Origin: Scybalenecus merdavium
Lineage (GTDB): Bacteria > Bacillota > Clostridia > Oscillospirales > Acutalibacteraceae
Length of the DNA stretch: 64,000 bases
Reading direction: 5' to 3'
Assembly (NCBI GenBank): GCA_018714405.1
Contig: DVNM01000015.1
Coordinates: 1 to 64,000, forward strand
Both the position numbers and the translations under genes were made by a program. Below are positions 56,571 through 64,000 of this stretch, piece after piece (the stretch's first letter is position 1; each line of letters starts with the position of its first letter). Below the pieces are notes generated by a model, which saw only the letters and a program-made list of their open reading frames with translations, did not search any database and was not told where the DNA came from.

Positions 56571-59254
56571 GCGATAAGCTGAGCATTGATGAAATCTTAA
56601 AGCGTGCACAGGCCGTTCGTGAAAAAAGCAGCGAGACCATCCGCAAAACCAATCCGGCGCTGGCGCAAAAACAGGCGCAGCAAGGCGCGCCGGCTGTCTC
56701 TAAAAACGAACAGCCGTCTGTGCATACGGCGTCTGCGCCGGTGCAAACGCCAAAAAGCGCAAGGCCGTCTCAGCCGCCGCGCATGCCCTCTAAGGCGCCG
56801 GAAACATTTTTAGACGCTGTGCCGAGAACCAGTGCACCGCCGCAGGAAACGGCACCGGCCGGCCATCTTTCCGACAAAACGCGCCGGCTGCCTGAAACGC
56901 AGCAGGCGCCGGTCGATGACAAAACAAAGCATGTTTTTGTGCCGGGCAGAGCAGACGATAAAACGCGCCTGCTTGACCGGCCGGAAGCGTCCGGCACCCG
57001 TAAAGACGGTTCGCACGCCGCTGTGCCTGACGGCGACAAAACGCGTAAAATCCCCGCAGAGCATTTGGCGTATACGGCCCCGGCCGACGACAAGACGCGC
57101 ACGATCCCGGCGGACGGCAGAACGCGCCGCAGCTTTTTTGTGTCAGAAAATTCGGCCGAACGCCATTTTGACGAAACACCGCCCGACATTATTGAACGGC
57201 CGGCCAATATCAAAAGCAAATCGCGTTTCAACAAAACGCTGGATTTAAGTGAGATTCCAACGATCGTGGCGGTAGACGAGCTGGAGCATACCCGCGTCAT
57301 GGGGTATACGCCGCAGCAGGAAGAGGCGGCGCAGAAAAGTGCGCAGCGCGACGACGGCCAGATCGTTCTGGAGGGGTTTGAGGACGCCGGCGAGACAAGT
57401 GAAAAGATCAACGAGGAAGAGGCGGAAAAAAAGCTTTTGGAGCGCCGCCGGCAAAAGGTGCGTGAATTTCGCATCGATTCGCCGAACGATGTGCTCGAAA
57501 CGACCCAGCAAACGGCGTTTACAGGCTCCGGCGAATTCAATACCAAGGCCGGCAAAAAAGAGTTTTTCAGCCGCCTGAAGGCGCAAAAACGCCGCCTTGG
57601 CCTGCAGGTCGGGCTCACATTTGTGTGCGCGGCGGCACTGCTTGTTTTGGCAGTACTGCGCGCGACCGGTTATCTGCCCGCGCCGCTTCTGGACCAGGCG
57701 CTTTATAACGCCGTGCAGGCGCTGTTGTACGCCGCCTGCTTTATTGCAAATATTTCCACGATCCTGCGCGGCTTTTTCAGCGTGTTTACCAAAAAAGGCA
57801 TCACCTCTGCACTGCCCGTTTCAGTCGGGGCGCTGCTCGTTTTGGTGCACACGGCACTCGTGCTGTTTTACCCCGATTTTGCAGTCGAGTCGATCGAGCT
57901 TTTTGCCGGTGCAGGCGCTTTTGTGCTGTTTATGTATGCGGCCGGCCGGCATATGCAGGTGCGCCGGGTCCTGCGCAATTTTGACTACATCCGTGCGCAG
58001 GACGAAAAGTACGTTGTGGAAAACATTGCGAACCCGGTCGACGCCACGGTCATCAGCCGCGGCCTGCTGTACGGCGAACCGATTTTGAAAACCAGCGTGC
58101 GCGTCAAGAACCTTGTTGCGTTTGACGAAACGTCGCTGGCGGACGACCCGGCCGACAAGATCGCGCGCACTTTTTACCCGGTCATTTTGTTTTTGAGCCT
58201 TGTGCTTTTTGTGGTGGTGTGTGTGGTCACGCGCCAGTGGCCTTACGGCTTTACGGCGCTGACAGCCGCCGTGCTGGCCGCCTGCCCGTGCTTTGCCTGC
58301 GGTCTGTTTGAAACGGCGCTGTTTACAGTTACGGAGCGTATTTCCCAGAAAGGGGCTATGGTGTGCGGCTATGCCGGCGCAGATTTTGTGGAAGATGCAA
58401 ACGCCATGGTGATCGAAGCGTCCGACCTTTTTGCGCGTAAAGATTGCAATCTGTACGGCATGCGCCAGTTCAACGGCGCCAAAACGGATGAGATCATTTT
58501 GCAGACGGCAGCCGTGCTGATGCGTGCCAAAACGCCGCTTGCCGCCGTGTTTGACGATGTGATCGTCGGCAAATCCTCGATTCTGCCCGAGGCCAAGGAT
58601 ATTCTTTATGAAGACAAGATGGGCCTTTCGGCCTGGATCTACGGCAAAAAAGTGCTGGTGGGCAACCGCAGCATGCTGCTGCACCACGGCGTGGCTGTGC
58701 CGAACGCCGAGTTTGAGGCGCGCTACACGCAAAAGGGACGCCGGGCGCTTTATTTGGCTGTGGCCGGCAAGCTTTGGGCCATGTACATCTTTTCGTATTC
58801 TGCCGATCCTGACCTGCAAAAAGACTTGAAAAAGTTGGAAAAGACCGGCATCACCATCCTGGCCAAAAGCACCGATGCGTACATCAACGATGATTTTATC
58901 GCCGATGTTTTCGATGTGCCGCAGGGCTATGTGCGTGTGATGAACGCCGCCTCGGCCCGCGTTTATGAAAAGTACGCTTCCCTCGTGTCGGAGGACGCGC
59001 CGGCGCTCGTGGTGCACAACGGTACGGTACGCGGCTTTCTGAACGCCATGTTCGGCGCCGACCGGCTTTATGTGTGCAAAAATCTTTTGACTTTCTTTAT
59101 TGATTTTGGCTGCGGCCTCGGCTTTGCGCTGACGGCACTGCTGGCCTTTACAAACGGCTTTTCGCTGCTTTCCGCCCTGTCTGTTGCCGCGTTTCAGGCC
59201 ATGTGGGCCATTGTGACCTATATTCTGGCAAAAATGCGCGCAAACGGCGTCTGA
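56567..59254 (+). CDS. P-type-ATPase-like membrane protein lacking the phosphorylation motif, with a repeated D-K-T-R tail
   Basis: An 895-residue protein. Residues 1-335 are charged, Pro/Ala/Thr-rich and probably unfolded, and contain five D-K-T-(R/K) motifs between about 100 and 180. Membrane helices lie near 344-366, 385-405, 415-437, 445-462, 525-548 and 560-585, and two more near the end, the order of a P1B metal ATPase. The sixth helix keeps the metal motif C573-P-C575, and the nucleotide domain keeps V-G-N-R-S-M-L-L-H-H-G-V. The site that should read D-K-T-G-T reads E617-A-S-D-L, and G-D-G-x-N-D has become L-V-S-E-D ahead of A-P-A-L. Without the Asp it cannot form the phosphoenzyme, so it is probably a sensor, scaffold or carrier. 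The start overlaps rlmB by four bases. Confidence 0.8.
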   Translation: MSDKLSIDEILKRAQAVREKSSETIRKTNPALAQKQAQQGAPAVSKNEQPSVHTASAPVQTPKSARPSQPPRMPSKAPETFLDAVPRTSAPPQETAPAGHLSDKTRRLPETQQAPVDDKTKHVFVPGRADDKTRLLDRPEASGTRKDGSHAAVPDGDKTRKIPAEHLAYTAPADDKTRTIPADGRTRRSFFVSENSAERHFDETPPDIIERPANIKSKSRFNKTLDLSEIPTIVAVDELEHTRVMGYTPQQEEAAQKSAQRDDGQIVLEGFEDAGETSEKINEEEAEKKLLERRRQKVREFRIDSPNDVLETTQQTAFTGSGEFNTKAGKKEFFSRLKAQKRRLGLQVGLTFVCAAALLVLAVLRATGYLPAPLLDQALYNAVQALLYAACFIANISTILRGFFSVFTKKGITSALPVSVGALLVLVHTALVLFYPDFAVESIELFAGAGAFVLFMYAAGRHMQVRRVLRNFDYIRAQDEKYVVENIANPVDATVISRGLLYGEPILKTSVRVKNLVAFDETSLADDPADKIARTFYPVILFLSLVLFVVVCVVTRQWPYGFTALTAAVLAACPCFACGLFETALFTVTERISQKGAMVCGYAGADFVEDANAMVIEASDLFARKDCNLYGMRQFNGAKTDEIILQTAAVLMRAKTPLAAVFDDVIVGKSSILPEAKDILYEDKMGLSAWIYGKKVLVGNRSMLLHHGVAVPNAEFEARYTQKGRRALYLAVAGKLWAMYIFSYSADPDLQKDLKKLEKTGITILAKSTDAYINDDFIADVFDVPQGYVRVMNAASARVYEKYASLVSEDAPALVVHNGTVRGFLNAMFGADRLYVCKNLLTFFIDFGCGLGFALTALLAFTNGFSLLSALSVAAFQAMWAIVTYILAKMRANGV

Positions 59255-59283
59255 GCGCATAAATATATTTGAGGGGGATCTTT

Positions 59284-60951
59284 ATGAACAATTCGTGGTA
59301 CAAGGACCTTGTCGTTTACCAGATCTGGCCGCGCTCTTTTTGCGACGGCAACGGCGACGGCATCGGCGACCTGGAGGGCGTGTATTCCAAGCTCGACTAT
59401 CTGCAGGATCTGGGTGTGAACTGCATTTGGTTCTCACCGCTTTATCCTTCGCCCAATGCCGATTACGGCTATGATATTGCCGATTACCGAGATATCAATC
59501 CGGAATACGGCGACCTGGATCTGTTCAAAAAGGTCCTCGCCGGTGCGCACGAACGCGGCATGAAAGTCATTATGGATCTGGTCGTGAACCACACGTCAGA
59601 CGAATGCGCCTGGTTCGAAGCGAGCAAAGATAAAAATTCGCCGTATGCCGATTATTATATCTGGCGCAAAGGCAAGGGGCCGCACCAAAAACGCCGTCCG
59701 AACAACTGGATCAGTCTGTTTGAGGGCAAGGCCTGGGAATATGATGAAAAGCGCGGCGAATATTACCTGCACATTTTTGCCAAAAAGCAGCCCGACCTGA
59801 ACCACGATAACCCGAAGGTGCGCGAGGAAGTTAAGGACATCATGCGTTTCTGGCTCGATATGGGGGTAGACGGCTTTCGCGAGGACGTTATTACGTTCAT
59901 CTCCAAGCGCGAAGGTCTGCCGAACGGCTTCCCGATCCCGGCTGCCTGCGGCATGGAGCACTATCTGAACGGGCCAAACATCCATAAGTATTTGACGGAA
60001 TACCGCCGGGTCATGCAGGAATACGATTGTTTCTGTGTGGGCGAGGCGCCGCTGATGACGCCGGATACTGCATTGAAATACATAACAGAAGGCGACAAGC
60101 AGGAACTCGACATGATGTTTCATTTTCAGCATGAGGAAGCCGACTGTTTTATGATGGACTTTCTGCACACCAAGTTCCATTTAAAGAAAATGAAAAAGGC
60201 GTTTTCCGCATGGCAGCAGAAACTGCGCGGCCGCGCCTGGAACACGCTGTACCTGGAAAACCATGACCATCCGCGCATCATCAGCCGTTACGGCAGCGAA
60301 CAGTACCGCACCGAAAGCGGTAAAATGCTTGCCGCTATGTATATGCTGCAGCAGGGCACGCCTTTTGTCTACCAGGGGCAGGAGATCGGCATGACGAACA
60401 TTTCTCTGCCCAAGCTCGATATGTATGTGGACGTGTTTGCCAAAAACAATTTTAACAACTTTAAGGGCCTTTTCGGCGAGGAAAAGTGCCTGGAACTCGC
60501 GCGCGTTTCCACGCGCGACAATTCGCGTACGCCCATGCAGTGGAGCGGTGCACAAAATGCCGGCTTTACGACCGGCACGCCGTGGTTTTATGTGAACCCG
60601 AATTATAAAGAGATCAACGCGGAAAAAGAGGCGGCAGACCCCAACTCCATTTTGAACTTCTATAAAAAGCTGATCCGTTTCAGAAAAGCAAGTGCTGTCG
60701 TGCGTGACGGCACCTATAAAGAGTATTACAAAAACAGCCCCGACCTTTATGTGTACGAGCGTGTGCTCGGGCAGGAAAGGCTTTTGGTCATCTGTTCGTT
60801 TACCGAAAAGAACGTTGCGTTTGAGGCGCCGGCCGGCTACGACCTCGAAAAAGGCGAACGTGTGCTGTGGAATTACGAATCGGACAGCATCAGCGGCAAC
60901 GGTTTTAAAACCAGGCCGTATGAGCTGCGTGTTTACCGTTTCGGCGCATAA
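59284..60951 (+). CDS. GH13 alpha-glucosidase (oligo-1,6-glucosidase type)
   Basis: A 555-residue intracellular enzyme that cleaves glucose from isomaltose-type or related oligosaccharides. It starts W-Y-K-D-L-V-V-Y-Q-I-W-P-R-S-F, then D-L-V-V-N-H-T-S-D. The nucleophile Asp lies in D-G-F-R-E-D-V-I, the acid/base Glu in C-V-G-E-A-P, and the third Asp in E-N-H-D-H-P-R. The ATG at 59284 follows GAGGGGG. Trehalose-6-phosphate hydrolase is an alternative, as the subfamilies are similar. A strong terminator follows. Confidence 0.93.
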   Translation: MNNSWYKDLVVYQIWPRSFCDGNGDGIGDLEGVYSKLDYLQDLGVNCIWFSPLYPSPNADYGYDIADYRDINPEYGDLDLFKKVLAGAHERGMKVIMDLVVNHTSDECAWFEASKDKNSPYADYYIWRKGKGPHQKRRPNNWISLFEGKAWEYDEKRGEYYLHIFAKKQPDLNHDNPKVREEVKDIMRFWLDMGVDGFREDVITFISKREGLPNGFPIPAACGMEHYLNGPNIHKYLTEYRRVMQEYDCFCVGEAPLMTPDTALKYITEGDKQELDMMFHFQHEEADCFMMDFLHTKFHLKKMKKAFSAWQQKLRGRAWNTLYLENHDHPRIISRYGSEQYRTESGKMLAAMYMLQQGTPFVYQGQEIGMTNISLPKLDMYVDVFAKNNFNNFKGLFGEEKCLELARVSTRDNSRTPMQWSGAQNAGFTTGTPWFYVNPNYKEINAEKEAADPNSILNFYKKLIRFRKASAVVRDGTYKEYYKNSPDLYVYERVLGQERLLVICSFTEKNVAFEAPAGYDLEKGERVLWNYESDSISGNGFKTRPYELRVYRFGA

Positions 60952-60957
60952 ATTATT

Positions 60958-61001
60958 GCCGCGGATGAAACAGACTTGCGGTTTCATCTGCGGCTTTTTT
61001 T
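60958..61001 (+). terminator. Terminator of the GH13 gene
   Basis: A 14-base stem GCCGCGGATGAAAC/GTTTCATCTGCGGC with one mismatch is followed by TTTTTTT. Confidence 0.9.
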
Positions 61002-61035
61002 GGATAGGCATTTGTTCAAGATAGAGGGAAATCAC

Positions 61036-63627
61036 ATGCTTAAACTGGAAAACATTGTAAAAACATACCAGACAGGGAGCATTTCGCAAAATGCGCTGAA
61101 AGGCGTTACCGTTGCTTTTCGCCGTTCAGAGTTTGTCTGCATTCTTGGACAAAGCGGTTCCGGCAAAACGACCATGCTGAACATCATCGGCGGGCTGGAC
61201 CGGTATACGAGCGGCCAGATGTCGATCGACGGCGTGCTGACCGATACTTATAAGGAACGTGATTGGGACCGTTACCGCAACCGGTCGGTCGGTTTTATTT
61301 TTCAAAGCTATAACCTGATCCCGCATCAAAGCGTGCTGGCCAACGTGGAACTGGCTATGACCATTTCCGGCGCATCTAAAAAACGGCGCCGCCGCCATGC
61401 AGCCCGCGCACTGGCCATGGTCGGCTTAAAAGAGCATATGCATAAAAAACCGAACCAGCTGTCCGGCGGGCAGATGCAGCGCGTCGCCATTGCCCGTGCG
61501 CTTGTCAATGATCCGGACATTCTTCTGGCCGATGAACCGACCGGTGCGCTGGACTCGGAAACGAGCATACAGATCATGCAGCTTTTGCAGGAGATCGCCG
61601 AGGACAGACTTGTCATCATGGTCACGCATAACGCGGAACTGGCTGAGCAATACGCTACGCGTACGGTACGGCTGTTGGACGGGCAGATCGTCAGCGACAG
61701 TGATCCGTACTATGAGACCGAGGCGGCGGAGCCGCGGCGGTCAACACGCCTTTCCCGTGGGTACGGCAAAAAACGGCTTCCCAAAACATCCATGTCGTTC
61801 GGCACAGCGCTTTCGCTTAGCTTTAACAACCTGCGCACGAAAAAAGGGCGCACGTTTTTAACGGCTTTTGCGGGCAGCATCGGCATTATCGGTATAGCGC
61901 TGATCCTGGCGCTTTCCTCCGGTATGCAGTCGTATGTTTCAGATATTGAGACCGACACACTGTCCTCTTACCCCATTATTATTGAAAGCCAGGCCGTCGA
62001 TCTGTCTGACAGTGCGGCGGAAACATCGTCCTCTGCCTCTGAATCGGAAGAGGGGGCACAGGCACAGCCGGCCGACGGCGTGCAGCAAAGCGGGTTCGCC
62101 GGCGATACACTGCAGCGCGAAACACCGCGCACACAGCACAATGACCTGGCGGCTTTTAAGGCGTATCTCGACAGTGAGGCCGGCAATTCCATCCGCCAGC
62201 ACACAAGCGCCGTGCGCTATGGGTACGGGCTGGAGCTGCAGGTCTACAGCGCAGATACGCAGAGGATAACGCAAATCAACCCCAGCCCTGTGTATACGGG
62301 CGAGGACGGCAATGTTACAGAAGAGATCTGGACGGAAATGATCGGCAATACGGAGCTTTTGCAGAGTCAGTACGATCTTCTGGCCGGCAGCTGGCCGCAG
62401 GATTACCACGACGTTGTTCTGGTGCTCGATGAAAACAATGCGATCAGCGACACGGCCATGTATGCGCTTGGGCTGAAAGATGCGGCTGAATTTGAGAAAT
62501 TACGCGCAAAGGTTGAAAACGGCGAAGCGATCCGCCGTGACGAATATGAGACCGCATCTTTTTCGTACGACGACCTTTTGGGCATGGAGTTTTTGGCCGT
62601 CAGCAACGCGGCTTATTATGAGGAGGCGGACGGCGTCTGGCTTGACCGCCGCAGTGACGAGGCATTTATGAAAGATTTGCTCGGTTCTGCAGAAACGCTG
62701 CGCATCAGCGGCATCATTCGTCCGGCGGCCGATGCCGCCGCAGCGGTGATCGAGGGCACGGTCGGTTACACAGCAGAGCTGACAGAGCATATGATCGCAC
62801 TGAATAACGACAGCGCGGTGGTGCGGGCGCAAAAAGAGACGCCTGAAACGAATGTCTTTACCGGCAGCGCATTTATGGACACGCAGAACATGTCGCAGGA
62901 TGAAGTGCTGGAGGCTCTGCCGCAGGCGCAGCGCGCGCAGCTGGAATTGCTGCCGGAATCGGTGCGCTCTGTATTTTTGTCGTATTACATGGAAAACGCC
63001 GCTTCCACTTACGAGGGAAATTTACAGACACTGGGCGCAGTCGACCCGGACACACCGTCCACCGTCGAGCTGTATCTGCGTGATTTCAGTGCGCGCGACA
63101 GCGTGCTCGCTGCGATCGACGCTTATAATGCAGAACGCCGGCAGGCGGGGGAAGAAAGCGCCGTCATTCAGTGCACCGATGTGGTCGGCACGATGATCTC
63201 CTCCGTTACCGACGTGATCGACATGATCACCTATTTGCTGATCGGCTTCGTTTCCATCTCGCTGGTCGTGTCCTCCATTATGATCGGCATTATTACATAT
63301 ATTTCTGTTTTGGAACGCACAAAGGAAATCGGCGTTTTACGCAGCCTTGGCGCGTCACGGCGCGATATATCGCGTGTGTTTAATGCCGAGACGGCGATCG
63401 TTGGTCTTGCGGCCGGCCTGATCGGCGTGGGGGCTACGCTGCTTCTGTCCCTGCCGATCAATGCGGTGATCCAAAACCTGTCGGGCGTGTCGGGCATTGC
63501 GTCCCTGCCGCCGGCAGGTGCGCTGGTTCTGATTCTGGTCAGTGTGGCGCTGACCATGATCGCGGGGTTGATCCCGGCGCACGCAGCCGCCAAGAAGGAT
63601 CCGGTTACGGCGCTGCGCAGCGAGTAA
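61036..63627 (+). CDS. ABC transporter with ATPase and FtsX permease in one chain (MacB-like)
   Basis: An 863-residue fusion. The ATPase domain (1-225) has Walker A G-Q-S-G-S-G-K-T-T, signature L-S-G-G-Q-M-Q-R and Walker B I-L-L-A-D-E-P-T-G. A linker leads to transmembrane helix 1 (about 272-292) and a large outer domain (300-725) with a Ser/Glu-rich stretch near 325-345. Three C-terminal helices lie at about 735-757, 785-810 and 835-855 with the FtsX motif L-R-S-L-G-A-S-R. MacB-type transporters push substrates outward by mechanotransmission. The ATG at 61036 follows AGAGGGAA. No partner regulator is adjacent. Confidence 0.92.
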   Translation: MLKLENIVKTYQTGSISQNALKGVTVAFRRSEFVCILGQSGSGKTTMLNIIGGLDRYTSGQMSIDGVLTDTYKERDWDRYRNRSVGFIFQSYNLIPHQSVLANVELAMTISGASKKRRRRHAARALAMVGLKEHMHKKPNQLSGGQMQRVAIARALVNDPDILLADEPTGALDSETSIQIMQLLQEIAEDRLVIMVTHNAELAEQYATRTVRLLDGQIVSDSDPYYETEAAEPRRSTRLSRGYGKKRLPKTSMSFGTALSLSFNNLRTKKGRTFLTAFAGSIGIIGIALILALSSGMQSYVSDIETDTLSSYPIIIESQAVDLSDSAAETSSSASESEEGAQAQPADGVQQSGFAGDTLQRETPRTQHNDLAAFKAYLDSEAGNSIRQHTSAVRYGYGLELQVYSADTQRITQINPSPVYTGEDGNVTEEIWTEMIGNTELLQSQYDLLAGSWPQDYHDVVLVLDENNAISDTAMYALGLKDAAEFEKLRAKVENGEAIRRDEYETASFSYDDLLGMEFLAVSNAAYYEEADGVWLDRRSDEAFMKDLLGSAETLRISGIIRPAADAAAAVIEGTVGYTAELTEHMIALNNDSAVVRAQKETPETNVFTGSAFMDTQNMSQDEVLEALPQAQRAQLELLPESVRSVFLSYYMENAASTYEGNLQTLGAVDPDTPSTVELYLRDFSARDSVLAAIDAYNAERRQAGEESAVIQCTDVVGTMISSVTDVIDMITYLLIGFVSISLVVSSIMIGIITYISVLERTKEIGVLRSLGASRRDISRVFNAETAIVGLAAGLIGVGATLLLSLPINAVIQNLSGVSGIASLPPAGALVLILVSVALTMIAGLIPAHAAAKKDPVTALRSE

Positions 63628-63662
63628 GTTTTCTTGCGTTTTGTTTTTTCTGCGCATAAAAT

Positions 63663-63696
63663 AACGACTTTCGGCCAGGCCGAAAGTCGTTTTTTG
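63663..63696. terminator. Bidirectional terminator after the MacB-like gene
   Basis: Palindromic arms AACGACTTTCGGCC/GGCCGAAAGTCGTT, followed by TTTTT. It lies between the convergent transporter and small-peptide genes. Confidence 0.9.
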
Positions 63697-63716
63697 GTTT
63701 TCCGTTTGTTTTTGCA

Positions 63717-63851
63717 TTAACCAAACAGGTTGCCGATCAAGTCGAACAGACCGGTGATGCCGTCAAAGACCTGCGTAATGATGTTCATGGCTTCTTCACC
63801 AACGCCGGCATTGGTCAGAATGTTCTCCACAAAATCAAAAATCGCCTCCAT
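63717..63851 (-). CDS. Small acidic amphipathic peptide, 44 residues
   Basis: Too short for usual gene finders but well supported: AAGGAGGG lies nine bases before the ATG, and a bidirectional terminator follows the stop. The peptide begins M-E-A-I-F-D-F-V-E-N-I-L, continues G-V-G-E-E-A-M-N-I-I and ends F-D-G-I-T-G-L-F-D-L-I-G-N-L-F-G. It alternates bulky hydrophobic and acidic residues, which fits two amphipathic helices. It has no Lys, Arg, His or Cys at all. I do not recognise the family. The size suits a leaderless peptide, a membrane-associated small protein or a small subunit; the lack of positive charge argues against a typical leaderless bacteriocin. Confidence 0.7.
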   Translation of the reverse strand: MEAIFDFVENILTNAGVGEEAMNIITQVFDGITGLFDLIGNLFG

Positions 63852-63934
63852 GTTTAACCCTCCTTTATTTAGTTTGATATTTTATAACAGAAACTCGTCG
63901 TTCTGTTATGACCAACAGCCAACCAGTATTGGAT

Positions 63935-63976
63935 ATTCGTCTATTAAACTAGACGAATTAGACATAAAATGTCTAA
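63935..63976. promoter_or_regulatory. Two adjacent palindromes sharing a TAGAC half-site
   Basis: ATTCGTCTA (63935-63943), a six-base centre, then TAGACGAAT (63950-63958) is a perfect inverted repeat. It overlaps by one base TTAGACAT (63958-63965), AAA, ATGTCTAA (63969-63976). The half-site TAGAC or its complement occurs four times in 42 bases. They lie upstream of the small peptide gene and before a possible rightward promoter (TATACCATAAT at 63978-63988), so they look like a dimeric repressor operator for divergent genes. Confidence 0.55.
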
Positions 63977-64000
63977 CTATACCATAATATTACCAAATAC

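Noticed and set aside
57821..59260. 479-residue minus-strand open frame
   Set aside because: It is antisense to the P-type-ATPase-like gene, rich in His and Arg as is usual for antisense frames in this genome.

Overview
The window reads as a chromosomal segment of a gut-type Clostridia bacterium, most like Oscillospirales/Ruminococcaceae. Pointers are a spore-germination gene (spoVAD), GatCAB with an AspRS of non-discriminating type, an Asp23-FakA-RecG gene string, a sortase-B-like protein, an M56/BlaI pair, ethanolamine ammonia-lyase genes and a rubredoxin-tailed flavin reductase. Genes are dense, mostly with clear Shine-Dalgarno (SD) sites, sigma-A-like promoters and strong intrinsic terminators. 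There are no rRNAs, IS elements or CRISPR arrays. The one mobile-element hint is the first codons of a BRO-type phage antirepressor at the left edge.

Layout: 0-9 kb holds tRNA-Pro(CGG), a membrane-anchored GH51 arabinofuranosidase, an Hrb-like flavoprotein-rubredoxin, a two-component system, an unknown membrane protein and a BlaI/M56 pair. 9-22 kb is mostly minus strand: YbaK, a sodium-pump beta/gamma pair, an operon ymdB-SBP-asp23-fakA-recG, a nucleotidyltransferase, ung and an eight-repeat FIVAR-like secreted protein. 22-29 kb is aspS-gatCAB and spoVAD. 29-32 kb is a degraded stretch: a compact GH32 enzyme, a broken reading frame, a small orphan, a truncated kinase-like gene, an NTF2-like protein and an ACT-domain stub. 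32-36 kb is eutABC followed by an AT-rich orphan.

36-42 kb holds hisC, rmuC, a PAP2 phosphatase, hpf, tcdA and a Nudix gene with a stop at codon 4. 42-52 kb, on the minus strand, holds a two-component/ABC-transporter module, a sortase-like protein lacking its catalytic His and Cys, thiI with its cysteine desulfurase, and a HAD-Nudix fusion. 52-64 kb holds an HGSNAT-like membrane protein, a dGTPase-like protein, hisHF, rlmB coupled to a large P-type-ATPase-like protein lacking its phosphorylation motif, a GH13 glucosidase, a fused MacB-like ABC transporter, and a 44-residue acidic peptide gene.

The most unusual items are two apparently inactive enzyme relatives (the P-type-ATPase-like protein with a tail of repeated D-K-T-R motifs, and the sortase-like protein), the HAD-Nudix fusion, the gene-decay stretch at 30-32 kb, and the small peptide gene next to tandem operator-like palindromes at the right edge. 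Function calls rest on motif reading only; no database search was run.
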